Assembly: GCA_022184915.1 (NCBI GenBank)
Contig: JAGTJU010000011.1
Span: 29,079 to 93,078 of the forward strand
Source of the DNA: Myxococcales bacterium
GTDB lineage: Bacteria; Myxococcota_A; Polyangia; Fen-1088
Length of the DNA stretch: 64,000 nt
Direction of reading: 5' to 3'
Positions 16,706 through 26,496 of the stretch are shown here, piece after piece (positions within the stretch are counted from its first letter, which is position 1; every line of letters begins with the position of its first letter). Under the pieces are notes generated by a model. The model worked only from the letters and a program-made list of their open reading frames with translations. It ran no database searches and was not told where the DNA came from. The position numbers and the translations under genes were made by a program.

Positions 16706-18511
16706 TCAGTCGACCTTCAGAATGGCCAGGAAGGCCTCTTGGGGAATCTCAACGCTACCCACCTGCTTCATCCGCTTTTTGCCCTCTTTTTGGCGCTCGA
16801 GCAGCTTGCGCTTTCTGGAGATGTCGCCGCCGTAGCACTTCGCAGTGACGTTCTTTCGAAGAGCCTTCACCGTCGTGCGGGCGATCACTTTCGAGCCTAT
16901 CGCAGCCTGTATGGCTACCTCGAACTGCTGTCGAGGGATGAGCTCTTTCATCTTTTCGCAAAGGTCCCTACCCTTGTCATAAGAGCTCACGCGGTGGACG
17001 ATGGCGGACAGTGAATCTACCTTCTCCCCGTTGACGAGGAGGTCCAGCCGCACCAGCTGGGCGGGACGATAGCCATTGGGCTCGTAGTCCATGCTCGCGT
17101 AGCCGCGAGAGATCGACTTGAGTTTGTCGAAGAATCCGTAGACGACCTCCGTGAGGGGCAAATCGTAACGAATGATCACGCGAGACTCGCTGATGTACTG
17201 CAAGCCCGTCTGGGTGCCCCGCCGGTCCTCGCACAGCTTCAAGATGGCGCCGATGTATTCGGGAGGCGTGTGGATCGTACAGGCGATGATGGGCTCGTCG
17301 ATGTGGTCGATGTCGCCCTCGGGAGGCAGCTTGGCAGGGTTATCGAGCTCGGTCACCTCTCCCGAACCGCGGCGGGTGACCCGAAAGCGCACGGTGGGCG
17401 CGGTGGTGATGAGATCCAAGTTGAACTCGCGTTCGAGCCGCTCTTGCACGATCTCCATGTGGAGCAGCCCCAAAAAGCCGCAGCGAAAACCGAAGCCGAG
17501 GGCCTCCGAGGTCTCGGGTTCCCACGAGATGGAAGCGTCGTTCAATCGTAGCTTCTCGAGTGCGTCCCTCAAATCGCCGTACTTCGCCGAGTCTGTGGGG
17601 AAAATGCCGGCAAAAACCATGGGCTTTGCAGGCTGAAAGCCCGGTAGCGGTTCGAGACAGCGGCGCCCCGTTTCCGTGATCGTGTCCCCCACCCGCGCAA
17701 GGGCGACGTCTTTGATGGCGGCCGTGAGGAAACCCACCTCACCGGGGCCGAGCTCGTCGATCTCGCGAGCGAACGGAGCAAAGGCACCGATCGTTTGCAG
17801 CTCGAAATCCCGGCCCGCCGCCATGAGCAGAATCTTTTGACCTCGCCGCAAGACCCCATCGAAGACACGAACCAGCAGCACGACCCCCCGATAGGTGTCG
17901 TACCAGCTGTCCAGCAAGAGAACCCGCAAGGGGGCTGCAGGGTCGCCCTTGGGAGGGGGAACCTTCTTCACGATGGCTTCGAGGATCTCCGAGATGCCGC
18001 GGCCGTCCTTGGCGGACGCCTCGATCGCCTCGCTGGCGTCGATGCCGATGACCTCTTCGATCTGCCTCCGAACGCCTTCGGGGTCAGCCGCAGGCAGGTC
18101 GATCTTGTTCAAGACGGGCACGACCGTGAGGTTGAGCTCGGAGGCCATGTAGACGTTGGCCATCGTTTGGGCCTCCACGCCTTGGGAAGCGTCCACCACC
18201 AAGAGAGCGCCCTCGCAGGCGTTGAGCGAGCGCGAGACCTCGTAGTGAAAGTCGACGTGCCCCGGGGTGTCGATGAGATTCAGCTCGTAGGTCTCCCCGT
18301 CGTTGGCTTTGTACTCGAGCCTCACCGTGGCAGCCTTGATCGTAATGCCCCGCTCGCGCTCGAGGTCCATGCTGTCCATGAACTGCGCCCGCTGCTCCCG
18401 CTGGGTGAGCGCACCCGTCTCGTCCAGGAGGCGATCGGCCAACGTCGACTTTCCGTGGTCGATGTGGGCGATGATGGAGAAGTTACGAATCAGCCGGGTC
18501 GGGGTGGTCAC
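16706..18511 (-). CDS. lepA: Elongation factor 4 (LepA), ribosome-associated GTPase
   Basis: A 601-residue GTPase that acts on the ribosome during elongation and initiation. The G1 motif [10 protein letters not shown]2 region (GITI), G3 DTPGH and G4 NKID are all present. They are followed by the EF-G-like domains and the LepA-specific C-terminal domain ([32 protein letters not shown]). GTG 18511 gives the usual short N-terminus before [12 protein letters not shown] 18550 would add 13 residues. It lies just upstream of lepB, a conserved pairing. Confidence 0.97.
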   Translation of the reverse strand: MTTPTRLIRNFSIIAHIDHGKSTLADRLLDETGALTQREQRAQFMDSMDLERERGITIKAATVRLEYKANDGETYELNLIDTPGHVDFHYEVSRSLNACEGALLVVDASQGVEAQTMANVYMASELNLTVVPVLNKIDLPAADPEGVRRQIEEVIGIDASEAIEASAKDGRGISEILEAIVKKVPPPKGDPAAPLRVLLLDSWYDTYRGVVLLVRVFDGVLRRGQKILLMAAGRDFELQTIGAFAPFAREIDELGPGEVGFLTAAIKDVALARVGDTITETGRRCLEPLPGFQPAKPMVFAGIFPTDSAKYGDLRDALEKLRLNDASISWEPETSEALGFGFRCGFLGLLHMEIVQERLEREFNLDLITTAPTVRFRVTRRGSGEVTELDNPAKLPPEGDIDHIDEPIIACTIHTPPEYIGAILKLCEDRRGTQTGLQYISESRVIIRYDLPLTEVVYGFFDKLKSISRGYASMDYEPNGYRPAQLVRLDLLVNGEKVDSLSAIVHRVSSYDKGRDLCEKMKELIPRQQFEVAIQAAIGSKVIARTTVKALRKNVTAKCYGGDISRKRKLLERQKEGKKRMKQVGSVEIPQEAFLAILKVD

Positions 18512-18578
18512 GGAGGTGGTTTCTGGCGAACGGTGTGGGAAAAGGTCCAACGACAGGCGCGTGAACGGACTCTATTCA

Positions 18579-18773
18579 CTACTGGGGTCGGGGCATGTTG
18601 AGCAAGAGTTGTTGCTGTCCCGGGAGGTTGTGCTTTTCCCGCTCCAGCATCAAATCGATGCCCTGGCGAATGTATTCCGCAATGGGCACCTTGGTACGCT
18701 CATGTAGGGCCTTGAGCAACTCGCTCTGCTCAGGGGTGATGTAGACGGTCGTGGAGATTTTCTTCCGCGCCAT
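18579..18773 (-). CDS. Ribbon-helix-helix (CopG/Arc-like) DNA-binding protein
   Basis: A 64-residue protein. ATG 18773 gives MARKKISTTVYIT, and ATG 18785 would add MVSP. The N-terminal strand KKISTTVYIT and two helices (PEQSELLKALHERTKV and IAEYIRQGIDLMLER) match the ribbon-helix-helix fold of small repressors and antitoxins. A Gln-rich tail follows. No toxin gene is adjacent, so it is more likely a stand-alone regulator. A direct repeat that could be its own operator lies immediately upstream. Confidence 0.8.
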   Translation of the reverse strand: MARKKISTTVYITPEQSELLKALHERTKVPIAEYIRQGIDLMLEREKHNLPGQQQLLLNMPRPQ

Positions 18774-18780
18774 GGGCGAG

Positions 18781-18800
18781 ACCATGCATGACCATACATG
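18781..18800. promoter_or_regulatory. Ten-base direct repeat upstream of the ribbon-helix-helix gene
   Basis: ACCATGCATG at 18781-18790 is followed directly by ACCATACATG at 18791-18800, with one mismatch. Ribbon-helix-helix dimers bind short repeats of this size. The site covers the alternative start codon at 18785 and sits eight bases from the preferred start, so binding there would block expression. This is an inference from sequence. Confidence 0.4.
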
Positions 18801-18903
18801 AATAGTCAAAGAGAAGCGGCCTCGGCCCCCTGCGGGAGAAGCTTCACGACTCGTCGCGCCATCGCATGCTGCGAGTTCGAGAGGGCTCGAACATTGCAAT
18901 CTC

Positions 18904-18932
18904 TTGATGCCGCTCGGGTTTCGCCTTAGCGT
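18904..18932 (+). promoter_or_regulatory. Leaderless promoter of the acidic-repeat lipoprotein gene
   Basis: TTGATG (18904-18909), a 17-base spacer and TAGCGT (18927-18932) are followed by six bases and ATG 18939. The -10, spacer length and distance to the start codon are identical to those before the gene at 6276. The -35 is preceded by CTC, as in the tRNA promoters here. Confidence 0.55.
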
Positions 18933-18938
18933 AGCTGC

Positions 18939-19676
18939 ATGATTCAAACGGAGTCCGGGCGTTCGACGGGACCTCGTCGCAAGCCCATCGCATGGTTGGC
19001 CTCGGCTCTCACGGCCACGCTCTTCGCGTCCAGCCTGGGCCTCGTGGCTTGTGGTGGTTCGCAGAAGAAAAATACGGCCAACGCCGCAGGGGGCAGTGAA
19101 GTCAACTGGGGTATGGGCAACATCGACCGCTCCCGCTGCCGAGAAAGCGGCAAGCAGGTCGTGACGGCCGATACCAACCAGGACAACGAGCCCGACGTCT
19201 GGAAATTCTATGCCGAAGGGGGGGAGACCCAGCGCTTGTCGTGCAAGCAGGTGGATCTCAATCTCGACAGCAAGGTGGATCTCATCGACCACTACGGAGA
19301 CGACGGAAAGGTGGAGATGTCGGAGTTCGACCTCGACTTCGACGGCCGCTTCGACCAAACCGTGTTCTATAGCGCCGGCAAGCGTGTGCGCCTCGAACGG
19401 GACATGGACTTCAACGCGCGCCCGGACTACGTCGAGTTCTACGAAAACGGCAAGGTGGCGCGCGTCGAGCGCGACGCCAACGGCGACGGCCGTGTCGACG
19501 AGTGGCAGTACTACGAGAACGGAAAACTCGACCGCATCGGCTACGATACCAAGGGCGACGGCAAAGCGGACAAGTGGGACCGCGCCGCCGAAGAGCCCCA
19601 GGCTCAGGCCGAAGCCGAACCGGCTGCCGCAGCCACGGAGCCTGGCGCCGCCGGCACTGAACCCCCTGCCCCTTGA
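18939..19676 (+). CDS. Lipoprotein with Asp-rich, EF-hand-like repeats
   Basis: A 245-residue protein. The signal peptide ends in LGLVACGG, a lipobox. The mature part carries several Asp-rich loops of the form D-x-N/D-x-D (DTNQDNEPDVW, DLNLDSKVDLID, DFDFDGRFDQ, DANGDGRVDEW, DTKGDGKADKW). Each is followed by an aromatic turn, like the calcium loops of dockerin or thrombospondin type-3 repeats. Calcium binding is likely but untested. An Ala/Glu/Pro-rich tail ends the protein. It ends 43 bases before the shared terminator. Confidence 0.8.
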   Translation: MIQTESGRSTGPRRKPIAWLASALTATLFASSLGLVACGGSQKKNTANAAGGSEVNWGMGNIDRSRCRESGKQVVTADTNQDNEPDVWKFYAEGGETQRLSCKQVDLNLDSKVDLIDHYGDDGKVEMSEFDLDFDGRFDQTVFYSAGKRVRLERDMDFNARPDYVEFYENGKVARVERDANGDGRVDEWQYYENGKLDRIGYDTKGDGKADKWDRAAEEPQAQAEAEPAAAATEPGAAGTEPPAP

Positions 19677-19718
19677 CGCACCCTGTGTCACCGACTCCGG
19701 GCCTGTAGGCTCGTGAGT

Positions 19719-19762
19719 AAAAAAAGCGCCGAAGGAATCATCATTCCTCCGGCGCTTTTTTT
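19719..19762. terminator. Bidirectional intrinsic terminator between lipoprotein gene and tRNA-Met
   Basis: A GC-rich stem (core GCGCCG with CGGCGC, plus GGAAT with ATTCC) closes on a four-base loop. It is flanked by seven A on the left and seven T on the right, so it has a T run on both strands. It can stop the rightward lipoprotein transcript and the leftward tRNA transcript. Confidence 0.9.
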
Positions 19763-19763
19763 G

Positions 19764-19837
19764 TGGCGGATCAGGGACTCGAACCCCGGACCCGGCGCGT
19801 ATGAAACGCCTGCTCTAACCAGCTGAGCTAATCCGCC
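19764..19837 (-). tRNA. tRNA-Met (CAU)
   Basis: A complete cloverleaf: acceptor GGCGGAU with AUCCGCC, discriminator A, D arm GCUC-AGCUGGUUA-GAGC, an anticodon stem with loop UUCAUAC (anticodon CAU at 19803-19801) and the T arm GGUUCGAGUCC. CCA is not encoded. The G1-C72 pair excludes initiator tRNA. A lysidine-modified tRNA-Ile with the same anticodon is less likely but not excluded. Confidence 0.93.
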
Positions 19838-19849
19838 AGGGGAGACGCG

Positions 19850-19877
19850 ATTTTGCTCAAGGCGAGCCGCCTGTCAA
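19850..19877 (-). promoter_or_regulatory. Promoter of tRNA-Met
   Basis: TTGACA (19877-19872), a 16-base spacer and CAAAAT (19855-19850) lie 12 bases upstream of the tRNA 5' end. The -35 sits in GACTCTTGACA, an 11-base string also found in the promoter of the tRNA-Gln/Glu cluster. Confidence 0.65.
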
Positions 19878-19994
19878 GAGTCGGCGTGCGAGAACCGAAC
19901 CGTTCTTGTCGAAACGCCCGTTGAACTTGCGTGACTGTTTTCGGGCAAGCCGGTTTCGAATGAGCCGAATGGGCGATTGCAGGGCGGCCTTGCC

Positions 19995-20024
19995 TTGACG
20001 CTCGCCGGCCGCCCCCCGTATAAA
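19995..20024 (+). promoter_or_regulatory. Promoter of the DUF507 gene, nearly leaderless
   Basis: TTGACG (19995-20000), an 18-base spacer and TATAAA (20019-20024) lie just 10 bases before ATG 20035. Transcription would start within about four bases of the start codon. Confidence 0.6.
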
Positions 20025-20034
20025 CCGCGCTGGC

Positions 20035-20547
20035 ATGCGTCTTTACTCCACGAAAATCCCGCTGATTGGCTCCGAGGTCGTGAAAGCCTTGGTCGACGAA
20101 GGCGCCATCGCGGTGTCGGACCGGGGCGAAGCCGAACTCGACGTGCAGGCCGTTCTGAAGGAATACACACGGCTCGACCGGGAGATTACGGACCGGGCAA
20201 AAGACATCCTTCAGCAGAAGAACCTCCCCTACGAGCAGTTCGGGCGTGTCAAGCGCTCCGTGGCCGAAGAGAAGCGCTTCGGCCTTGGCGAAGAAGGCCT
20301 GGCCTGGATCACGACCCAGCTCATCGAAGCGTTCCTGAACTCGCCTCACGTCGATGAGGTGTTTGCGGAGGACAACCAGCTGCGCCGGTCGATGACGAAC
20401 GTGCTCAAGCGTCACATGACCGCCGACCAAGAGCTCGATGCGGAGGTTCGCCGCCGCATCAAGAACCTGGAAGAAGGCACCTCCACCTGGGAGGTGGAGT
20501 ACGGCAAGGTCATGGAGCAAATCAAGCGCAACCGCGGCATGGAGTGA
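20035..20547 (+). CDS. DUF507 family protein
   Basis: A 170-residue soluble protein with two similar halves. The first opens MRLYSTKIPLIGSEVVKALV, with GAI and a D/E-rich helix. The second begins FGLGEEGLAWITTQLIEAFLNSPHVDEVFAEDNQLRR. This matches DUF507, a small helical family widespread in Myxococcota and other bacteria, usually of unknown function. There is no signal peptide. It converges on tgt with 55 bases between the stops. Confidence 0.9.
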   Translation: MRLYSTKIPLIGSEVVKALVDEGAIAVSDRGEAELDVQAVLKEYTRLDREITDRAKDILQQKNLPYEQFGRVKRSVAEEKRFGLGEEGLAWITTQLIEAFLNSPHVDEVFAEDNQLRRSMTNVLKRHMTADQELDAEVRRRIKNLEEGTSTWEVEYGKVMEQIKRNRGME

Positions 20548-20602
20548 CGCCGCTTACGCCGACGACTTGGCTCTGCGGCGGGGCGCAGACCCTCGAAGCC
20601 GC

Positions 20603-22949
<2,347 letters not shown>

Positions 22950-22957
22950 GTAGTATT

Positions 22958-22962
22958 CCTCC
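22958..22962 (-). promoter_or_regulatory. Ribosome binding site that decides the queA start
   Basis: GGAGG on the minus strand (22962-22958) stands eight bases before CTG 22949. It is the only good site near the N-terminus and places the start exactly where QueA proteins begin. Confidence 0.6.
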
Positions 22963-22981
22963 GTTTCAGACGCCAAGCAGG

Positions 22982-23701
22982 ATGCCTTCCGTGGGTTCAA
23001 AAGCAACCGATTTTGTCCACGTCCCAGGGGACCCCCGAGGATGGGCGCCGTTTGAGTATTTGTTCCGCAGCCGCCAGGAGTTCTTCGAGGCCTTCGAGGC
23101 GACGTCGCCCAGCGACGCGGCCATGGAAGACGGAGCTGACGCAGGCATCGTGTTTTGCCCCACCCGGCGCAAGCTGCCGCCGGGATTTCCGGTCCGGATC
23201 ATGGTGCGCCTGGGTCGCCGTCGCCCGCCTCTCCTCCTCGAAGGCCAGGTGAGCTGGCGTCGACCGGGGCGGCATGCCGACAAAGTGCGCGCTGGTGTTG
23301 GGGTGCAGTTCGCCCTGACCGAGCGACCCAAGCTCGACTTCGTTCTCGAGGTAGCCCCAGCGGGAGATCCTGTGAAGAGCCGGCGTCGACATGAGCGCGT
23401 GCGGTTGGCAATGCCGGTTTCCTGGTGGCTCGAGGGCGAGCAGGAGCCCCGCACGGGGACCCTGAGGGACATTGGTCATGGAGGGGCGTTCGTGGAGACG
23501 CAACCGCCGTCGGATCGTGACCGCGAGGTGGTGCTCGAGCTGGCTCCGCCAGGCGCAGCCCGTGCGATGTCGTTTTCGGGGCGCGTGGCTTGGACCAACA
23601 GCGGGGGCAACGAGACGGGCTTCGGCCTCGAGTGGCGCGCCCGGGACGCCGGGGGTGGTCGCCGGATCAAAGAGCTGGTTCGCCGACTGACCTCGACCTG
23701 A
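22982..23701 (+). CDS. PilZ-domain protein, probable cyclic-di-GMP binder
   Basis: A 239-residue protein starting at ATG 22982, divergent from queA. The C-terminal half is a PilZ domain with RRRHERVRL (the RxxxR loop) and DIGHGGAFVET (the D/N-x-S-x-x-G strand, with His in the Ser position). The N-terminal half has a similar but weaker PilZ-like barrel (FEYLFRSRQEFFEAF, PPLLLEGQVSW), as in YcgR-like double-barrel proteins. Cyclic-di-GMP binding by the C-terminal domain is likely; the output partner is unknown. Confidence 0.88.
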   Translation: MPSVGSKATDFVHVPGDPRGWAPFEYLFRSRQEFFEAFEATSPSDAAMEDGADAGIVFCPTRRKLPPGFPVRIMVRLGRRRPPLLLEGQVSWRRPGRHADKVRAGVGVQFALTERPKLDFVLEVAPAGDPVKSRRRHERVRLAMPVSWWLEGEQEPRTGTLRDIGHGGAFVETQPPSDRDREVVLELAPPGAARAMSFSGRVAWTNSGGNETGFGLEWRARDAGGGRRIKELVRRLTST

Positions 23702-23773
23702 CCGATCGTACCTGGTCTGTCGCACCCGATTGTGGTCAGGTGATGGCGGGCTTTCTGTCCGCCGGCCGGGCCG

Positions 23774-24982
23774 CTACCAGCTGACGTTCATCGCGTAGAC
23801 AGAGCCGCCGTTCGAAAGTACGTAGAGTCGCTCCGCCATCGGGTCCACTGCAGGGGCGGCGCACATGCCGCGTCCCGGGAAGAACGTCTGGGCGAGAGTG
23901 CCGGAATCGCGGTTCACCACGTAAAGCCCGGTCCGCGCCCCGCTGAACACGAGATAGGGACCCACCACCCGCGGCCGCGTGAGGTTGCTCGCCCCCGGCA
24001 CGGCGCGGCGCCACAGAACGTGCCCGTCGCGGGGGTCGATGGCGTACAGCCCTTCACGCGGTGTGGAGAAGAACAGCTTGCCATCGACCAAGGTGCCCGT
24101 ACCCGCTCCTTCGACGGGCAGACGCCACTTCACAGTGGAGCCGTCCGGGGACAGGCCGTAAAGGCCTCCGGAGTGCGAACCCGCGATCAGGGTATCCTCG
24201 AATATCAGGGGCGTCGTATCCACGTCGACGTACTGTTCGGAGGCCGACGCCAAGGAGCGGGCCCACTTGACCTCGCCTGATTCCGGCTCGAGGGCCACGA
24301 GAAAACCGTCCGAAAACCCTGCGTAGAGGGTATCGCCGTGCACCCGCGGCGAGGCTTGCCCCGCGATGGTGAACTCTTCGGGACGCTCCCGCTCGTAGTC
24401 CCAAAGCCAAAGGCCATTGTCGGCGTTGAGTGCGTAAAGGCGCCCGCGGTTCGTCGTGAAGAAAAGACGTCCGTTTGCCAAGGAGGGCGCCTCGACCAAG
24501 CCGCCCTCGGCCTGGAAGGACCAAACGATGTCGCCGTTCGTAGGTCGAAGTGCCAACACCCGGCCGTCGTTGGCGCCCACGTACACCAGGTTTCTCTCCG
24601 CGTCGTGGAGCGCCTCGCTTTCGATCTGGGCACCCACGGAGCGCCGCCACAGCACCGTCCCGTCAACCGTACTCAGGGCGACGACGTCCCGGGCACGACT
24701 GCCAAGCACCAACCGGTTCTTCACCACGACGCCCGTCGAGCACTCCTCGGGCGACGGCTCGAAGAGCTCATGGGCGTGAACCTCACGCTGCCACGCCAGC
24801 GACAGCGCCCCCTGGGGGGCTTGCCGGGCCAGCGTAGGCTCGGACGGTCGCCGCACGGTCATCGCCGCACAGCCCCCGAGCAGGACCGTGACGAGGCCAA
24901 GCGCCGTTGCCGAGATGCGGGCCTCGACGCGGGGACCGCGACGCCGCAAACGGCTAAGTTGGCTCAGGTCAAACGCCTTCAC
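23774..24982 (-). CDS. bamB: BamB-like outer-membrane assembly lipoprotein
   Basis: A 402-residue lipoprotein. A basic n-region and the lipobox LGGCAA are followed by a seven- or eight-bladed beta-propeller. PQQ-type blade ends (DGTVLWRR, NGDIVWSF, NGLWLWDY, SGEVKWARS, GSTVKWRLP, DGHVLWRRA) are visible. BamB helps BamA to insert outer-membrane barrels. It overlaps the upstream yfgM-like gene by ATGA, the same order as in gammaproteobacteria (yfgM-bamB-der). der lies nearby on the same strand. Another PQQ-repeat lipoprotein role is possible but less likely given the context. Confidence 0.88.
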   Translation of the reverse strand: MKAFDLSQLSRLRRRGPRVEARISATALGLVTVLLGGCAAMTVRRPSEPTLARQAPQGALSLAWQREVHAHELFEPSPEECSTGVVVKNRLVLGSRARDVVALSTVDGTVLWRRSVGAQIESEALHDAERNLVYVGANDGRVLALRPTNGDIVWSFQAEGGLVEAPSLANGRLFFTTNRGRLYALNADNGLWLWDYERERPEEFTIAGQASPRVHGDTLYAGFSDGFLVALEPESGEVKWARSLASASEQYVDVDTTPLIFEDTLIAGSHSGGLYGLSPDGSTVKWRLPVEGAGTGTLVDGKLFFSTPREGLYAIDPRDGHVLWRRAVPGASNLTRPRVVGPYLVFSGARTGLYVVNRDSGTLAQTFFPGRGMCAAPAVDPMAERLYVLSNGGSVYAMNVSW

Positions 24983-25767
24983 GGTGTCGCCGTGCCACCG
25001 GCCTTTGCCGTGTCCTCTTCCTCGAGAAGGGCAAGGCGGCGGGTAACCTCTTCGCGCAAGGTCGTGTCGGGATATTCGGCGCTGATGGCCTTGTAGAGTC
25101 GCAAGGCTTCTGCTGCCTTGCCCTGCGATTCGAGAAGCCGGGCCTTGTGGTACGTGGCCCTGTCCCCCATGAAGCCCCCTCGTTCCTTTGAGGCGGCTAC
25201 CAGTCTGTCCAGGCTGGCCATCGCCGCGTCGAGCCTACCGAGTGACTCCTGCGTCAGCGCGAGCCCGTCGAGCGCGATGAGCCGAAGGTCGGGCGTGAGG
25301 TCTTCGTTCTGGCTGAGCGTTTCGTAAAGACCCAGGGCCTCTTCGTGCCTTTGAAGGTCGCGCAAATAGTCGGCCTTCATGAGGCCCGCCATGGCCGCTA
25401 GCTTCCCTTTGCGATGGGTGGCCAAAAACGATTCGGCCTCCTTCAGCGCGGCTTGTTTCCGCTCCGCGTCCGTCTTGAAGTGGGGCAAGCCGTCCTCGAA
25501 TTTCGGAGGCTCGCCCTCTTTGGGAAGCAGGGGCGCCCGCGCCACCCGTTCGATGCGCGCGAACGCGAGCGAAGTGTCCGCATCGCGCTTGCCGAAGACG
25601 TGGCGGCTGGCCTGTAGGGCCGCGGTCCCGGCGAGCACGGTGACGACGACCGTGACCAGCGCACGGCGGTGGCGAGCAGCGCGCTCCCCCATCCGGCTCC
25701 AGAACGAAACGAACTGGTCCGGCTGCTTTAGCTCTGCGAGCTCTTCCTTGTGCTTTTTCTTGGCCAC
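24979..25767 (-). CDS. YfgM-like membrane-anchored TPR protein
   Basis: A 262-residue protein with a charged N-terminus, one membrane helix at about residues 38-56 and then paired helices (TPR-like, for example AAMAGLMKADYLRDLQRHEEALGLYETL and the AAEALRLYKAI pair near the end). YfgM/TPR_21 proteins associate with the SecYEG translocon and periplasmic chaperones. The ATGA coupling to bamB, just as in other proteobacteria, supports this call. Sequence identity to YfgM itself was not tested. Confidence 0.78.
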   Translation of the reverse strand: MAKKKHKEELAELKQPDQFVSFWSRMGERAARHRRALVTVVVTVLAGTAALQASRHVFGKRDADTSLAFARIERVARAPLLPKEGEPPKFEDGLPHFKTDAERKQAALKEAESFLATHRKGKLAAMAGLMKADYLRDLQRHEEALGLYETLSQNEDLTPDLRLIALDGLALTQESLGRLDAAMASLDRLVAASKERGGFMGDRATYHKARLLESQGKAAEALRLYKAISAEYPDTTLREEVTRRLALLEEEDTAKAGGTATP

Positions 25768-25901
25768 GGCCCCTCCGGATTAACAGACGCCCCGACCGCG
25801 GTCAACATGACGAACCGGGGCCGCGTCGAAGGCCTGCGAGCGCCCGATGGGGTTCAACGGCCCGGAAAGGGGGGCAGTGCTGCCGTTCGACCCTCGACCG
25901 C

Positions 25902-25907
25902 TATAGT
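25902..25907 (+). promoter_or_regulatory. -10 element close to the barrel gene start
   Basis: TATAGT at 25902-25907 ends eight bases before ATG 25916. No clear -35 at 17 bases. The position fits a leaderless transcript. Confidence 0.4.
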
Positions 25908-25915
25908 ACGACCCC

Positions 25916-26494
25916 ATGTCGACGCGACGCCGGAACCGAGCTTCGGCTGCGAGGTGGGCCCTTGGGGCCCTCGCCGGGGTGGCGCTGTGCCTGCCGGCCC
26001 CCCTTCACGCAGCCGCCGAGGAAGAGTGGCAGCTGGGGCTGATGCTCTCGGGAGGCGGCGCGGTCGTCTCGGACGACACGGGTTGGGGCGGAGGGGTCGC
26101 GGCCGACGTCCAGTACGGGCTTTCGGATGCGGTGGCTCTGCACGGTGCCTTGGGGACGTCTTGGTTCCAGGCCCCCTCGCGGGAGGCCGGAGCACTGGGG
26201 ACGCGCTCAGGGGTCGCAGGTGTGGTGTACACGCTCGATGTCCTCCGGGTCCTGCCCTTCGCGGAAGCGGGAGTGGCCGTGGTGAGCGCCTCCGGGCCGT
26301 ATCCGCAGGCCCGGCTGGACCTGGGACTGCAGCTCGGCCTCGGGGGCGACTATCTGCTCGACCGACGCTGGTCCCTCGGCCTCGTGGCGCAGTACACGTA
26401 TTTGCCCGTCGAACTGAACGGTGCCAGCCGGGGCGCCGCCGGGGCGCCTGCCCTCGTCGCGCTGGCTGTGCGTCTGTCGTACCGCCTGTTTTGA
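25916..26494 (+). CDS. Small outer-membrane beta-barrel-like protein
   Basis: A 192-residue secreted protein. The signal peptide has an Arg-rich start and cleaves near HAAAEE. The mature part is made of short amphipathic strands, each rich in Gly and aromatics at the ends (WQLGLMLSGGGAVV, GVAADVQYGLSD, ALVALAVRLSYRLF), and ends in Phe, which is the usual C-terminal signature for BamA substrates. It is transcribed rightward between yfgM-bamB and der, splitting a normally compact leftward block. Role unknown. Confidence 0.75.
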   Translation: MSTRRRNRASAARWALGALAGVALCLPAPLHAAAEEEWQLGLMLSGGGAVVSDDTGWGGGVAADVQYGLSDAVALHGALGTSWFQAPSREAGALGTRSGVAGVVYTLDVLRVLPFAEAGVAVVSASGPYPQARLDLGLQLGLGGDYLLDRRWSLGLVAQYTYLPVELNGASRGAAGAPALVALAVRLSYRLF

Positions 26495-26496
26495 GG

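Noticed and set aside
18579..18785. A toxin-antitoxin pair around the ribbon-helix-helix gene
   Set aside because: The neighbours are lepA and a lipoprotein gene. No small toxin-like gene lies within 300 bases on either side.
19719..19837. tRNA gene as a phage or island attachment site
   Set aside because: No integrase gene, no direct repeat of the tRNA 3' end and no change in gene content was seen on either side.
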